DNA of 64,000 nt from Mytilus edulis (GCF_963676685.1 NC_092356.1:44913601-44977600), one strand, 5' to 3'. Counted from the first letter of the stretch, positions 12,592 through 23,936 are shown. The notes: a model not told the origin generated them from the letters alone. Numbers and translations are program-made.

Positions 12592-13782
12592 AATTTCGGA
12601 CAACTTCATTTAAAGAAATAAGAAATTAATTCACCACAGAATAGGACCATGTTGTACATATATATCGTTCAGTCACATTTGTTATTGGGAGATGTATCTG
12701 GCATGTTGTCATATTGAATGATTTTGTTTTAATTTTCTTGTGTGATGTTTGTACCTCTCAACGGATTCAGTTTATCATGTATGCTGTCCTCCAAATTTCT
12801 GTTGGTTATTTATTTTGATAGGCGCTGCTTTCTCATTGGCGTATACATCACATCTTCTTTTTATTCTTATTGTTTGTTTTTTCTTATTTTTTGGGGAGTA
12901 TACATCCCACCCATTTGTGTAATGTGGGAATATATGTAAGTAATAGTGGTTTTCATTAGACTGGGGTTTACAGAATAGAAAATAATGGCCAAAGTAAATA
13001 AAGAATAGAGAATAAAGGAGTGCAAAGGTATGAACAATAATTGTGGCAAATCAAAAAATTAGGTTCTATATTATTACAGAAATAAGGAAAGCACCAAATT
13101 ACATTAAAAATTAATTATAATCATGTTCATGAGAATTGTACAGCATAAGCGTTTGTTTTAGAGATAAAGAAAGATGCCCCAAAAGTTTAAAGAATACAAA
13201 AATTAAGGATCCCCAATTGGGACCCTCAGATACTGTGTATCCAAAAATGTTACTGATTTATATTTTTTTGTCCTTACTTTGTCATTTCATTCCAACTAAC
13301 CTCCTCCGGTGTATGAAAACATATATATATATACATGTATATATATATATATATATATATTATTATTAGTGTTTTGTATATGTTAACCTTAAATTTAAAT
13401 ATAGAATGTGAATTTGTTATTTGCCTACTCAAAAAGATCAATCATTGTTTTATGTGTAACAGAGAAAAACACACAAGTGGCATCAATCATTCTATAAATC
13501 ACTATTACAAACATTAAAACAAAAAACTGAAAGTCAGTTAAGAGAAAACTTTTAAAAAAAAATGAAATTCCACTAAAGATAATAGTAGCATCTTCTTATA
13601 TAGCAAAATTGCAACTGATTACAAGAGAAATAATAAAAAAAAAAGAAAGAAAGAAATAGAAACAACTTTTGAATTTAAAGAAATCTCTAATCCGTATAAA
13701 AATCCGAATCATTTGTTTTGAAATTTGAAAGGGAACGATATATACATTTTTGGATTGTAAATATACAGTACGAGAGATTAGT
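12592..13782. other. 3' flank of the GPCR; AT-rich, simple repeats
   Basis: No gene is supported here. Two AATAAA signals, at 12997-13002 and 13011-13016, could polyadenylate the GPCR transcript about 410 bp after its stop. A (TA)n run sits at about 13321-13370 and an A-rich tract at about 13630-13660. Short open frames here have no protein-like composition. Confidence 0.5.
12997..13016 (+). terminator. Candidate polyadenylation signals (two AATAAA)
   Basis: Two canonical hexamers 14 bp apart lie downstream of the GPCR on the same strand. In AT-rich DNA such hexamers also occur by chance, so this is only a candidate. Confidence 0.3.
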
Positions 13783-14384
13783 AAATCAGCAAGCAGAGCA
13801 CCTTCAGCCTCGTATGCTGAATTTATTTCGTGTGGTGGAATGTCTTATGACGTGTTTACGAACTTTATAGGTCTGTAGTTGAGCCCGTTCTATACAATGG
13901 TTCTTGAATTGCAACATATTTTATCTGGTCCCGGAATCTGGGGACATGCAAATTGAAGAGATGTGCAAGTAATACATAACAAAGCATGTCGGGTATTTTT
14001 AGGAAGAGCTTCAAATGCGTTAAATATAGCCATTTAAGGTGATATGGGACTCAAGTTAAACGTACGAAATCAGCAGAAATTTTTGACACTTTTCATCTTT
14101 TTCTCAGAGTGAGCAACACTTACGATACGAGACTTACATATAAGGTTCGTACGTGGAGTTAGGACTCTTCTAGAAACCAAATCCAAACTTTGTGAAATAG
14201 ATAAAACTGAATGAGTCGAAAATTTGTTCAATGACATAAATGAATGTAACGGTAATAAGATACGCATTTATAGGGAGTATAAAAATGTTATAGAATTTAA
14301 TTCTTATGTAAAACTAGTTAATCTAGTTCGTAATATGCAGCATAGACGTGTTTTTCCAAATTTTTGTAGTGAAAAGTAAAATCA

Positions 14385-14640
14385 CAAAAATACTGAACTC
14401 AGAGGAAAATCAATTCGGAAAGTCCATAATCACATGGCAAAATCAAATAACAAAACGCATCAAAAACGAATGGACAAGAACTGTCATATTCCTGACTTGG
14501 TACAGGCATTTTCAAATGTAGAAAATGGTGGATTGAACCTGGTTTTATAGCTAGCTAAACCTCTCACTTGTATGACAGTCGCATCAAATTCCATTATATA
14601 GTCACCGATGCGTGAACAAAACAAACAGACATAATAGGTA
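14385..14640 (+). repeat. Interspersed repeat inserted in the retrotransposon remnant
   Basis: The segment contains CAAAAATACTGAACTCAGAG, ATTCGGAAAGTCCATAATCA and CTTGGTACAGGCATTTTCAA. Related pieces occur at 19826-19955 in the same orientation, and at 20685-20875 and 23463-23525 in reverse. I recall this family as very common in mussel non-coding sequence. It lies inside the RT remnant and so inserted later. Confidence 0.65.
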
Positions 14641-14847
14641 AAAATGTCAAAAATAGGGGTACAGCAGTCAACATTGTGTTATCATCTTAATCACTATAAA
14701 AACAACAAATGTAACGAAGAAGCACAAAAAGGCATACATCAAATTAACATACTCATTTTGATTATATTATACGATTATATAATAAATGACTGTTTACCAC
14801 TGGCAGTTGAAACGGGTATGAACACATTTTGACACATTGTGACTTGG

Positions 14848-14895
14848 ATGGAGAGTTGTCTTTTTGGCACTCATACCACATCTTCTTATTACTAG
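14848..14895 (-). repeat. Fragment of the ~250-bp SINE/MITE-like element (terminal part)
   Basis: GGATGGAGAGTTGTC and CACTCATACCACATCTTC are the reverse complement of the conserved end GATGTGGTATGATTGCCAATGAGACAAC seen in fuller copies at 39076 and 16752. Only about 45 bp remain. Confidence 0.6.
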
Positions 14896-15362
14896 CTACA
14901 CAAGGCCAAAATGCTTTTAAATGATCGTCCTTGTATATACTTGTATATACTGTGTTGAGGGTGAAAAACATTTTTTGTAAGGGTGTGAATTATATTTAGA
15001 TTTAAGATATGATTTAATGAAAAAATCTGGTGATATTTTTGAGACATTTAACGATCCTGAATTACAAGACAAATTTATTTTCTTAATGTCAAATGATGCA
15101 ATTCAACCATTTTTAGCAAAAACCTTGCATACATTTTTTTTATCGAAGAAGGTATTGTGTGTAATAATATTTTTAATGCATAAGTTTTAATTGTTTATAG
15201 TATGTGTTATTTTTAAAGTGTCCCATAAGCGTTAGTTTAAATGTTTTTGGTATTTTAATTGTAATATTTAATATCTTATTTTAGATTGTATATTATGTAA
15301 TTATGTATTCATTGTGTTTTATATTGGTATGAAACACTTTAATAAATTATTCTGATTCTGAT

Positions 15363-16600
15363 ATAAAAAGATTAAAAGGGAAAATAAGATTTGTCAATTT
15401 TATGGTTTAAATGAAAAAGTAGATGAACCCTGCTTGCAATTGTCTATAAAATAAAACTGTACATCTAGAATTTGAAGAAGAAATATTCACATGCGATTCA
15501 AGAGCAAAATGATTTAGATATAATGTAAAAAAATAGTACTTATGCCTTGACTTTTGTAGTGCTCCATTTATTAAAAAGTCCAAAATACTGTTGAAAGTGG
15601 ACTCGTAAACAGTATAAGTAATTGAAAAGTAATTAAAATTGTACTTCATTCTTTCCTTTTATTGTATTCTTGTCATGTTTGTCTTGTATTGTTCTGGTCG
15701 CACTATTTCAAATATTCAATTTCATGACTGTATCATGTGTTTCCATAAATTTACCATAGACTACTATCATATGGTTGGGTTAAGAATTTATGGTAAACCC
15801 TAGTTTTTGGTGTTTTAATGTCTAATCTTACCGTTTTAATTTATTGACATAACTGCACGACTCGATTCTCAATTATATGTGGTAAGATAATCGTTGCAAA
15901 GAATCCTGCTCAAACTTTAGTGAAAGACGGGTTTAACTTTGCATTGTTGCGAGAGTATATATTCTTTGTTGAAAGCAATTGTAGTGACCTGCAATACAAG
16001 CACCATTCAATTGAGTTTAGTTATATGTCTTGTGTTTCTGTCTCAGCCCTAGGTTTTCTATATTTTGCATGTGTAGTGCATCATGACATAAGACATTGTT
16101 ACGTGTACCATGATGAGCTTTCGTGCAAGACTGCTGTGTGTATTTTTTTACATGGAACATTTGATCAGACTTTGACTTTTGACTCCTGACCTACATGTAT
16201 GCACGTTGGGTGTGTCATCATGTTGCAGTGTGTTCCTCGGTATATTTCCTTCACCTCAAAATATAATTTTCAATTGACCTTGCTTCTGAATATGTGGCAT
16301 GTAGATGTATTGTCATAAGATGATGAGTCTATCGGCACGAGAAACTTCATGTGAGCTTGACCTTTGCCCTTAAGGTAAAACTTGTATATTTTGTTTGAAT
16401 TAAATGGAGAATTAACTGTACGATTGGCACTCGTACCTTATCTTCTTAGATATATTAGATATATAGATATAGTGTTAGTTTTGTGTACCACGATGACCCT
16501 TTTCTCAAAATCCGCTTTGTGTGGTTTTCTTTTACCACACTATGACTTTTTGACTCTTGACCTTTGCATTGGATGTGTCTCTTGGTATGATTACCTTGAC
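15363..16600. other. Intergenic; no gene recognised
   Basis: Low-complexity AT-rich DNA. From about 16070 to 16600 there are two loosely related segments built on GTGTACCA(T/C)GATGA and ACTTTTTGACTC(T/C)TGACC, probably an old duplicated repeat. An open frame of 89 codons starting with GTG at 15920 has no ATG start and unremarkable composition. Confidence 0.45.
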
Positions 16601-16990
16601 GTCAAGTCAGGAGTCTCTGGTTTTTGTTAGTCTTTTAGTATGTTTTTAATTGTAAGTTTATTTTATGATTTGGAGTTTGAACTGGTACACATTTTGTTAA
16701 GGGCCATCTGAAGCCCGCCTCTGGGCGAGGGATTTTCTCGCTTTGTTGAAGATATAAAAAAGAAGATGTGGTATGATTGCCAATGAGACAACTATCCACA
16801 AAAGACTAAAATGACACAGACATTGACAACTATAGGTCACCGTACGGCCTTCAAAAATGAACAAAGCCCATACCGCATAGTCAGCTATGAGGACCCATTA
16901 GTGACCTGTGACTGCTTTCTGCTCCTTTGACATGGTTACTGTCTCTTTTACACATTCCACATTTCCATTCTCAAGTTTTAAGAATGTTTG
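16600..16990 (+). mobile_element. 3' end of a retroelement (same family as 30213-31185) carrying a nested insert
   Basis: GTCAGGAGTCTCTGGTTTTT, AAGGGCCATCTGAAG, GGGCGAGGGATTTTCTCGC and CACATTCCACATTTCCATTC match, in order, the tail of the element at 30920-31180. The homology breaks after GTTGAAG (16751) and resumes at GACCCATTAGTG (about 16892), where the other copy is continuous, so the intervening 140 bp are a later insertion. Confidence 0.65.
16752..16891 (+). mobile_element. SINE/MITE-like short element nested in the retroelement tail
   Basis: It begins AAGAAGATGTGGTATGATTG and continues through CAATGAGACAAC, ATAGGTCACCGTACGG and GCCCATACCGCATAG. This is the same family as 39076-39321 but lacks the second half. 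It is non-coding. Its position interrupts a retroelement whose uninterrupted counterpart is visible at 31080-31110. Confidence 0.7.
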
Positions 16991-17500
16991 GTTCAGATGA
17001 AACTAAATCCTTTAATTTCCGTGAATATCAAGTAAGAAAATTTACTGATTCAGTAGCATCGTGTGCTTCCAGTTGTGATAGATAATACAAAATGTTTCAA
17101 TCATTTTACCGTAGATTTCATTTCATGGACATGTAGGTATGGATAGTCTGCTTTTACATCATAAAAATTCACACAGAAGGTATACGCATATCAATAAACT
17201 GAACTCAATGCTAAGAACCTATAAAGTACACTTAGACAGAGCTCAATCTAGTTAAACACTTTGTTAAGTTGGTCACATTTAACATGAAATCTCACTGTCT
17301 GTTACCAAACTGCACCGAGATCCTGAAAAAAAATGTGGAAGTTAAGTCTATTTAAAGAAGAGTTCAATGGAAGTAAATAAGCTGAATAGATGTAGAATAT
17401 GTCTATTAACCACAGATGCCCTGCTTGTGAAAAAAAAATGAGTAAACTTCCACATATAGATGCAGGAATTGGATTCGCGTAATTTTGACCGTTTTGTGAC
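16991..17500. other. Intergenic; nothing recognised
   Basis: AT-rich DNA with no convincing coding frame, splice signals or repeat structure. Confidence 0.4.
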
Positions 17501-17504
17501 CATA

Positions 17505-17800
17505 AGCATTGTGAATAAGTTTCAAAACATTTGGTTGAGGCAAATTAAAGTTAAAAAACGGAAACAATAGATTTAACAGTTTGCCTAACTCAAGGCTCCG
17601 GGTTGACATTTGTATCATTGGTACTCGTACCACAACTTTTTACATCTAAAAACTCATGAACAGTGACGCCATCGGGACCCAATATCGAACTTAATAGATC
17701 TGTTTTATGGGGTAATGTGAATCACGTATAAGGTTCCTAACATTTGATTGAGTCAGACTTATTTAAGAGAAAGGAAACGAAAGAGTCAGCACTTCTTATG
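17505..17800. repeat. Short interspersed repeat pieces (ATTTGGTTGAGGCAAA family)
   Basis: ACATTTGGTTGAGGCAAATT (about 17527) and a weaker version at about 17738 (ACATTTGATTGAGTC) match TATTTGGTTGAGGCAAACTA near 18507. Two nearby pieces resemble the 'cggaac...gacagacgg' part of a repeat I recall from mussel transcripts. No coding signal. Confidence 0.45.
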
Positions 17801-17869
17801 TTTTTAAAGGGACATGATAACTCTTAAACGGTAAAAGTGACACTTAAAAATTTTAAATTTGATTTTGTG

Positions 17870-18190
17870 TTGAGGTGGGGATCCCGCTTACATGTTCAAC
17901 CCCGCCTTATTCGGTATGTATGTGCCTGGTAAGTCAGGAGCCTGTAATTCAATGAATGTCGTTTTTTATTTGTTACATACTTGTTTTTCGTTCATTTTTT
18001 GTACATACATTTGTTCGTTTATTTTCTCGTTTGAATATTGTTTTACAATCTCATTTCAGTGCCTTTTATTGCTGACTATATGCGGTATTGACTTTGCTCA
18101 TTGTTGAAAGCTGTATATGACCTATAGTTGTTAGTGTTTGTATCATCTGGTCTTTTGTGGAGAGTTCTCATTGGCACTCATGCCACATAA
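17870..18190 (-). mobile_element. SINE/MITE-like short element, full-length reverse copy
   Basis: GGTAAGTCAGGAGCCTGTAATTC marks one end (about 17929) and GAGAGTTCTCATTGGCACTCATGCCACAT the other (about 18160-18188). It is the reverse complement of the copy at 39076-39321. GGGATCCCGCTTACATGTTCAACCCCGCC at the left is shared with the next copy. Confidence 0.65.
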
Positions 18191-18192
18191 GG

Positions 18193-18485
18193 GGGAGGGT
18201 TGGGATCCTACTAACATGTTTAACTCCGCCTTATTTTATATGCACGTGCCTATTTTGTTTTTAGTTTATTTTTTGTACATAAATTAGACCGTTTGTTTTC
18301 TCGTTTGAATTGTTTTACATTGTCATGTCGGGGCCTTTAATAGCTGACTTTGCGGTATGAACCTTGCTAATTGTTGAAGACCGTGTGGTGACCTAGGCTA
18401 CATTGTATAATTGTTAATTTCTGTGTCATTTAGTCTCTCGTGGAGAGTTCTAATTGGCACTCATGCACCAGCTTCTTTTATATAG
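18193..18485 (-). mobile_element. Second reverse copy of the SINE/MITE-like element in tandem
   Basis: GGGATCCTACTAACATGTTTAACTCCGCC at the left and GTGGAGAGTTCTAATTGGCACTCATG at the right repeat the structure of the preceding copy, with an internal deletion around the GTCAGGAGCCTG end. The two copies are immediately adjacent. Confidence 0.6.
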
Positions 18486-19095
18486 TGTGTATAAGTTTTG
18501 TAGTATTTGGTTGAGGCAAACTAAAGTTAGGAGAGCGGAACCCGTTTTTATGGGACGTTCGGGACAGACGGACTAGTGTAACTCTTTATGCCCCTAAATC
18601 ATGGCGCCAACACAGAAGTTCTGACTATTGTGCTGGTGATACACATCCCACTAACACTGTCATTAACACATGTACACATAATTTTATTATAAAAATAATT
18701 AATCTTAATTTTGATTTCTTTATTTTTGGCCGAATGATTATATGCATGCCCTTCACAATGACTGAATGAGTATCAAATTTGACAAATTTATTGTACATAA
18801 TTATACATTTTATTATATTTTATAACTTTTTTTCCAACTAATTAAAGGTTACCAACTTATTGATCATCACTTTCCTTTATATGTCTTTTAACACTCTGTT
18901 TTGAACAAAAAGATTTGTTACATATACTTCACATGTATTTCTTTCAAATCTGACATTATTAAAAAGCCATTAAATAAAATTCAGTCGAACTTGATAATAA
19001 ATGTGCAATCAAATATATATGCAAGTCGTCAACTGGTCAAGTGGCTAGATGCACATATCGTTAGCCATATAAACAACATGTCCTAATTGGGTGGT
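18486..19095. other. Intergenic; repeat remnant then AT-rich DNA
   Basis: 18500-18600 holds GACAGACGGACTAG, the end of an interspersed repeat. The remainder is AT-rich with no supported gene. Confidence 0.4.
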
Positions 19096-19109
19096 TTTAA
19101 AACTTCAAG

Positions 19110-19245
19110 CAAAGGCGGATCCAGGGGGCTGCCTTGTCCCTTTCGTGGGAAAATTTTGGTTGATTATATAGAGAATCATTGAAGCATGACTGGAGCGGGC
19201 ATCCCTTAGGAAAAGTTCTGGACCCGCCACTGTCTAGACATATTT
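19110..19245. mobile_element. Small fold-back repeat (MITE-like)
   Basis: AAGGCGGATCCAGGGGGCTG near the left end and TTCTGGACCCGCCACTG near the right end are imperfect inverted repeats about 90 bp apart. GTGGGAAAATTTTGGTTGATTATA lies between. No open frame. I recall similar 'gcggatccaggg' repeats across bivalve genomes. Confidence 0.5.
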
Positions 19246-20684
19246 ACGTAAATAAGGGATGAGTAAAGGAAAAAAAACAAAACAAAACGACTGAATTAAA
19301 TAAAAGGATGTTCGATGTACTGTATACTTCGGTTTGTTTTAAAAATCTATACGATGCTTTATTTTTAACTAGTTTCCTTATCAAAATAATTAAAATGAGC
19401 AGATAAATACCTTATAGCTTCCTTTACCGTCGATGCTAAAATGTTTAATGTTATAAAATAATTTTAGCGTCTTTGACCTACTTTACCTTTTTATTCGGAG
19501 ACTTGCGGTTATCTTCTATTATGTTCAACGGGAACATTAGAATGATCTAGAATAGAACCCAGGTGGAACCAAGAAGTTGGGTTGCCTTAACCAAACAACC
19601 CGGATGTTGAACCAGTTACCATGGTTTCGAACCAAAGAACCAAGGTTCAGAACTAGAAAACCCAGACGGAACCAAGGTTTAGAACCAGAGTGCCCGGATA
19701 TAACCTAATTGCATTCGGAATTCTCATGACTTTTTATACCTTCAATGTATTTTCCAAATCATTTATTTATTTAGTATATTTATATATAATTTTGAAGATA
19801 TGAAGAAAAAAATTAACAAGGAACAAAAATACCGAACTCAAAGGAAAATGCAAATAGGAAAATCTCTTATCAATTGGCAAAATCAAATGCTCAAACACAT
19901 CAAACAAGTAGAAAACAACTATGAGTGATTAATAAATGGCTGTCACACGTCAAGTTTTTAAAACTATTATATAATATCTCAATGCATAGTTTGTCGTTTA
20001 CTGTTGACTGTTGACTTTTGGATTATATATATATATATATTAGACCTTTATTTCATTTAGACGAATGATACGAAAGAACATAGAGAGCATGTGTTTAATT
20101 CCCATGATAACGAGAATAGTCTATGTTTAATCCGATAATACAGCATTGTTTTCTCAAACAAATTTATCCTTTTAAAATGTGCAAAATGAATTATGCATTT
20201 AGTATCTGACAAAACAACATAGTATAACTTATATTCGATACGTTTGTCATGTTTACTATGATAAAACACATTTGCGCAGGAATATTCAGGCATGCACTCT
20301 GTTTTAAGTTTATACCATATTTATGTAAGAGACATTCTTAAAGTATCATGATGCTCTAAATTTAACAACAACAGTCACATGTTTTCGGCCTTGATTTGAA
20401 TAAATTAGACGAAGGCGGATATCTGGAATAGGAAGCTATAACTATGGCTGCTACATTAAGTAGAGACATATCCGTAATCGGGTGTGCCCTACTCCCGAAT
20501 CCGCACTCGAGGTTTAATTAAATTTCATCATATTACAGATGTTATTTTCGGTCATTTACATTTACAATTTAACTTCAAAATGTATATAAAACCATATGAT
20601 CAATCTAACACTATATGCATTCTAACACTAATGGTCAAACAGAGAATAATTTTGGCAGAAAACCTCATTTCGCTAGTTATAAAA
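19246..20684. other. Intergenic with a degenerate AACC-rich tract and repeat fragments
   Basis: 19555-19705 is a locally repetitive stretch of GAACCA(A/G)G(G/A) and AACCCGG variants, unlike its AT-rich surroundings. 19826-19955 is a partial copy of the repeat at 14385-14640 (AAATACCGAACTCAAAGGAA). A (TA)n run sits at about 20022-20040. No gene is supported. Confidence 0.5.
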
Positions 20685-20875
20685 CCAGGTTCTATCCACT
20701 ATCTTATTAAAAAAAAAAGTGCCTGTACCAAGTGGGGAATGTGACAGTTGTTTTCCTTTCGTTTGATGTGTTTGAGCTTTTTATTTTACTATTTGATTAG
20801 GGGTTTCCTATTTGAACTCTCCTCGGAGTTCAGTATTTTTGTGATTTCACTTTTTACACGCAGAAAGAAAGATTC
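20685..20875 (-). repeat. Interspersed repeat, reverse copy of the 14385-14640 family
   Basis: ACCAGGTTCTATCCACTATC, GTGCCTGTACCAAGT, TTCCTTTCGTTTGATGTG and CTCGGAGTTCAGTATTTTTG are the reverse complement of blocks at 14385-14560. The overlapping open frames of 83-86 codons are explained by this repeat. Confidence 0.65.
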
Positions 20876-21009
20876 CAAGTGTAAACTGAAAGACCTGTAT
20901 ACCACTCCATGTATGAACTGTCCACAAGATTGCAAGGCTTATAAAACGAACAACTTGATAGGTTTAGCTATTTATCATTTTGGGGGTTTACATATTTAAA
21001 GTTCCAGTA

Positions 21010-21200
21010 ATCATCTATTGAATCTACAAAATGAGGGACGAAAGTACCAGAAGGACATTCAAACTTATAGATCGAAAATATACTGACAACGCCATGGCTA
21101 CAAAATAAAAAGACAAACAGACAAATAAAAGTACACAAGACACAACACAGAACACTTAAGACTAAGCAACACGAACCCCACCTAAAACTAGGGTGATCTC
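21010..21200 (+). repeat. Interspersed repeat fragment
   Basis: The blocks AGGGACGAAAGTACCAGAAG, AATATACTGACAACGCCATGG and CACAAGACACAACACAGAAC are ones I recall as common in mussel non-coding DNA. There is only one copy in this window, so the assignment rests on memory. Confidence 0.45.
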
Positions 21201-21283
21201 TTTAATTTAAATATATTTGTTTTAGATGTCCAATTTATTAACCTGTGTACTTTTCAAAAAATGATAAAATGCAATTGTTTTAG

Positions 21284-21386
21284 GAATGGAGCGAGTGATT
21301 TGGAACAAGCTTTAATTTCTGGGATAATTCCCTCTGAAGAATTTTGTTTAGCAAATGTTCAGTTATCGCCCGTTTTAAATTCCATG
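21284..21386 (+). CDS. Candidate isolated coding exon, unknown protein
   Basis: A 103-nt interval follows a pyrimidine-containing acceptor (AATTGTTTTAG) and ends at ATG|GTAATG, a plausible donor. One frame is open with a protein-like composition, including GASDLEQALISG, SEEFCLANVQLS and PVLNSM. The neighbouring 1 kb has no comparable frame. The first base completes a codon from an earlier exon and the exon ends in phase 0. I do not recognise the protein and found no partner exons nearby. It could be an exon of a long gene, a processed fragment, or chance. Codon content differs from the AT-rich background. Confidence 0.3.
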
Positions 21387-23460
21387 GTAATGTTGCTTTT
21401 ATTGGCATATTCAACTTTCAAAACTTCCGCTTAGGCATTTGGGATAGTGTTATGATAGGGTATGTAATCTACGGTAAGTGTTTAGGTTTGGGAGTGATTT
21501 AGGTTGTTAAACTATTCAAAACATTAACTATAAGTCATGACAATAGATTTCGTTAACAAATCTTTTCGAGTTAATTACCGTTCGGTGTATTCATGGTTAT
21601 CCGTATTTCCCAAATGGTCACAATATCAATTAGCCATTTTGTTGCTTCTGTTTGAATGTTAGTTCCAACAAGATACCATCTGCTCACTAACTAGTGTCTT
21701 TGCATAATTGATATAATAAGTTTATGAATTGGAATGGATGGATGTTCTTAAAGTAGGTTATCAATCCACCGATGAAATAAGTCGGTCTTACAGAATTGTA
21801 CTGTTACATTCAAATTTATAATGTGCGTTATGCTCAGTGCTACAGTATCGTGAGGGTAGAGTAAGGATTAGTGTTTTTAAATTATTGAAAAAAACATAAA
21901 CTGTCATCCTGATAATATATTTTAGGTTTCTATAAAACTAAAAATGAAAACATCAATAGTTTCACAAATAACAGGGGGTTATGGACAATAAAACATCAAT
22001 AAATATGTAATGTAAACATTTTACATTATTGGCATATAACTACTTTAATTTGTTCTTTTCATTTTTTTAACTTGATGTTCAATTCAGATTTTCTTTTTAA
22101 ATAATCGGGATAAAAGTAAGATGGGTGAAACTAAACTTCTGATATTCCGAATCCCGCATTTTTGTATTGCAGCTCCAGTTATTTTTTCATCTTTTTTCCT
22201 AGTTCCCCCTATTTAGGAACTTTATATCACATTTCCACATGTTTATCTCTTTTATCCCACATCTCAAAATTGTGGCGTCCCCTTCCTTGAAAATCCGACT
22301 AGTCATATCAAATTCTTTTTTCTTTGTCGTTCATATTTTGTCGTTTATATTTAAGCCAGTATCTACCTATTTGACAATACTATGAATGTATTCAAAATTT
22401 TAAGAAGTACTGGCCGCTGGACGGTATAAGTACCATCAACTATCACATCAGTTGCTCTAGATTTTCAAATCTATTTTTACAGTCTTGCAGTTTGAATTTA
22501 TTTCATTACGAAACTTGTGCTGCATTCTGTATCGACACCAATGTTATTTAATATTATTAATTTGTTATGTTATGTTATGTTATGTAATCAATATAGTTTT
22601 ATCAATAATTATTTCCAAGAAGTGAAAAATACTTGTATATTTCAACAGCAATGAAATTGTAACATATTTTCATTTGCATATATTTATTTAAGAATACTTC
22701 ATATTTCCTCAACTCGCCTCGATTTCAAATAAAAAAAATTTTTTTTACATTTTCCCGATTATTTTTAGATATAATTTTCAAAATATTGTTATTATGTGAA
22801 CCTAAACAATCAAAATGGCTGCTATCGCTCAGGGTAAACTATTTTGCATAAAGGGCCAACCTGTGGTAAAATCACGATAAATTCAAGCCCTCATGAATTA
22901 TTTCGATTCTAATAGGACAAATACGGCAATTATTTTGGATCGAAGTGCTCTTAACTACTGACCCCCTACTGACCATAGAAGGTGAATAAAATCCATGTGT
23001 TGTGCTCATTAGTGAAGGCCGTATAGTGATCTGTAATTGTTTACGTCCTTTGATTTTGGATTGATTTATATTCGACATCATCAATGATGTTTCGAGCATG
23101 ATTTTTGTGCTCTAAGCACTGAGCAAAGTTTACGACTTCAATCCCAGGTGATATCATAGAGGCAAAACATCTGTCAGCTGTGGCACCGGCCCAGTGTAAA
23201 TGAGAGGTAATCGTTATGAATTATTTGCCCGTTAATTCGACAAATAATAATGTATGATACCAATCTACATCACATTCTTTAACGTCTGAAGTTAGCCTTT
23301 ATAGCAAATTTAAACGTAACTTGTATCACGAAGATGCAGTTTGACTGTAATTGCGACATTTTAGGGTTTCTCATAAAAATCAGGCAGTTGTATGTCTATC
23401 GTATTATCCAAGAAACCAGGTAATCGGTCAATTTGGTAAAGGGAAATAATAATAATAAAC
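21387..23460. other. Intergenic; nothing recognised
   Basis: AT-rich DNA with a (TTATG)n run of about four units near 22566-22586. ATGGCTGCTATCGCTCAG at about 22814 has a good start context and is followed by GGTAAAC, but its frame closes after 21 codons and no partner exon is visible. Confidence 0.4.
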
Positions 23461-23462
23461 TT

Positions 23463-23770
23463 AAAATTCAAGGACTTTCCGATTGAATTTTCCTTGGAGT
23501 TTTATTTGTTATTTGACTTTTTTAAGGACGTCCCTAACAAAGTCGAAAAATTCTGTGTAAATAGATATCAGATGATGCGGTATGAGTGCCAATAAGACAA
23601 CTCTCCATCCAAGCCACAATTCATAAAAGTCAACCATTTTAGGTCAATGTACGGTCTTCAACACGGAGCCTTGGCTCACACCGAACAGCAAGCTATAAAG
23701 GGCCCCCACAAATTACTAGTGTAGAATCATTCAGACGGGAAAACTAATGGTATAATCTATATAAAAAACG
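23463..23770 (+). repeat. Interspersed repeats: reverse fragment plus a SINE/MITE-like copy
   Basis: 23463-23525 (AGGACTTTCCGATTGAATTTTCC) is a short piece of the 20685-20875 family. 23570-23770 is a diverged forward copy of the short element: GCGGTATGAGTGCCAATAAG, GACAACTCTCCATCC, GGTCAATGTACGGTCTTCAA, then CGGGAAAACTAATGG. No coding capacity. Confidence 0.6.
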
Positions 23771-23936
23771 AGAAACGAGATTTCAAATGATGTATTTTTT
23801 TTTAAATGAGCAAGAATAAAGTGTTAAGTAATTATCGGAAATTGTATCTTTGGATATGTTAGTAGATTAAATGCTCCTTCTTTCTTAAAAAATAAACAGA
23901 TATAATACATGTGTATATGTAAATATTGAGGCGAGT

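Larger units (their letters stand above)
13783..15362 (+). mobile_element. Decayed, 5'-truncated non-LTR retrotransposon (RT C-terminal half and 3' UTR), interrupted by other repeats
   Basis: Conceptual translation with stops gives reverse-transcriptase-like pieces: SASRAPSASYAEF, FISCGGMSYDVFTNF, GPGIWGHAN, VIHNKACRVFLG and GDMGL (13783-14055), then IREYKNVIEFNSYVKL (to about 14365). The frame resumes at about 14985 with DLRYDLMKKSGDIFETF and LQDKFIFLMSNDAI. The tail ends in AATAAA (15341) and ATTCTGATTCTGAT, a short tandem 3' end reminiscent of CR1/L2-type elements. About 600 bp of unrelated interspersed repeat (14372-14980) splits it. Internal stops (TAG, TGA) and frameshifts show it is dead. 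Family assignment is from memory of RT motifs and is not a search result. Confidence 0.65.

Noticed and set aside
15920..16189. 89-codon frame with several cysteines
   Set aside because: GTG start, no leader or motif, and overlap with a loosely repeated segment (16070-16600).
22806..22870. Possible first exon (ATGGCTGCTATCGCTCAG then GGTAAAC)
   Set aside because: Frame closes after 21 codons and no downstream exon was found.
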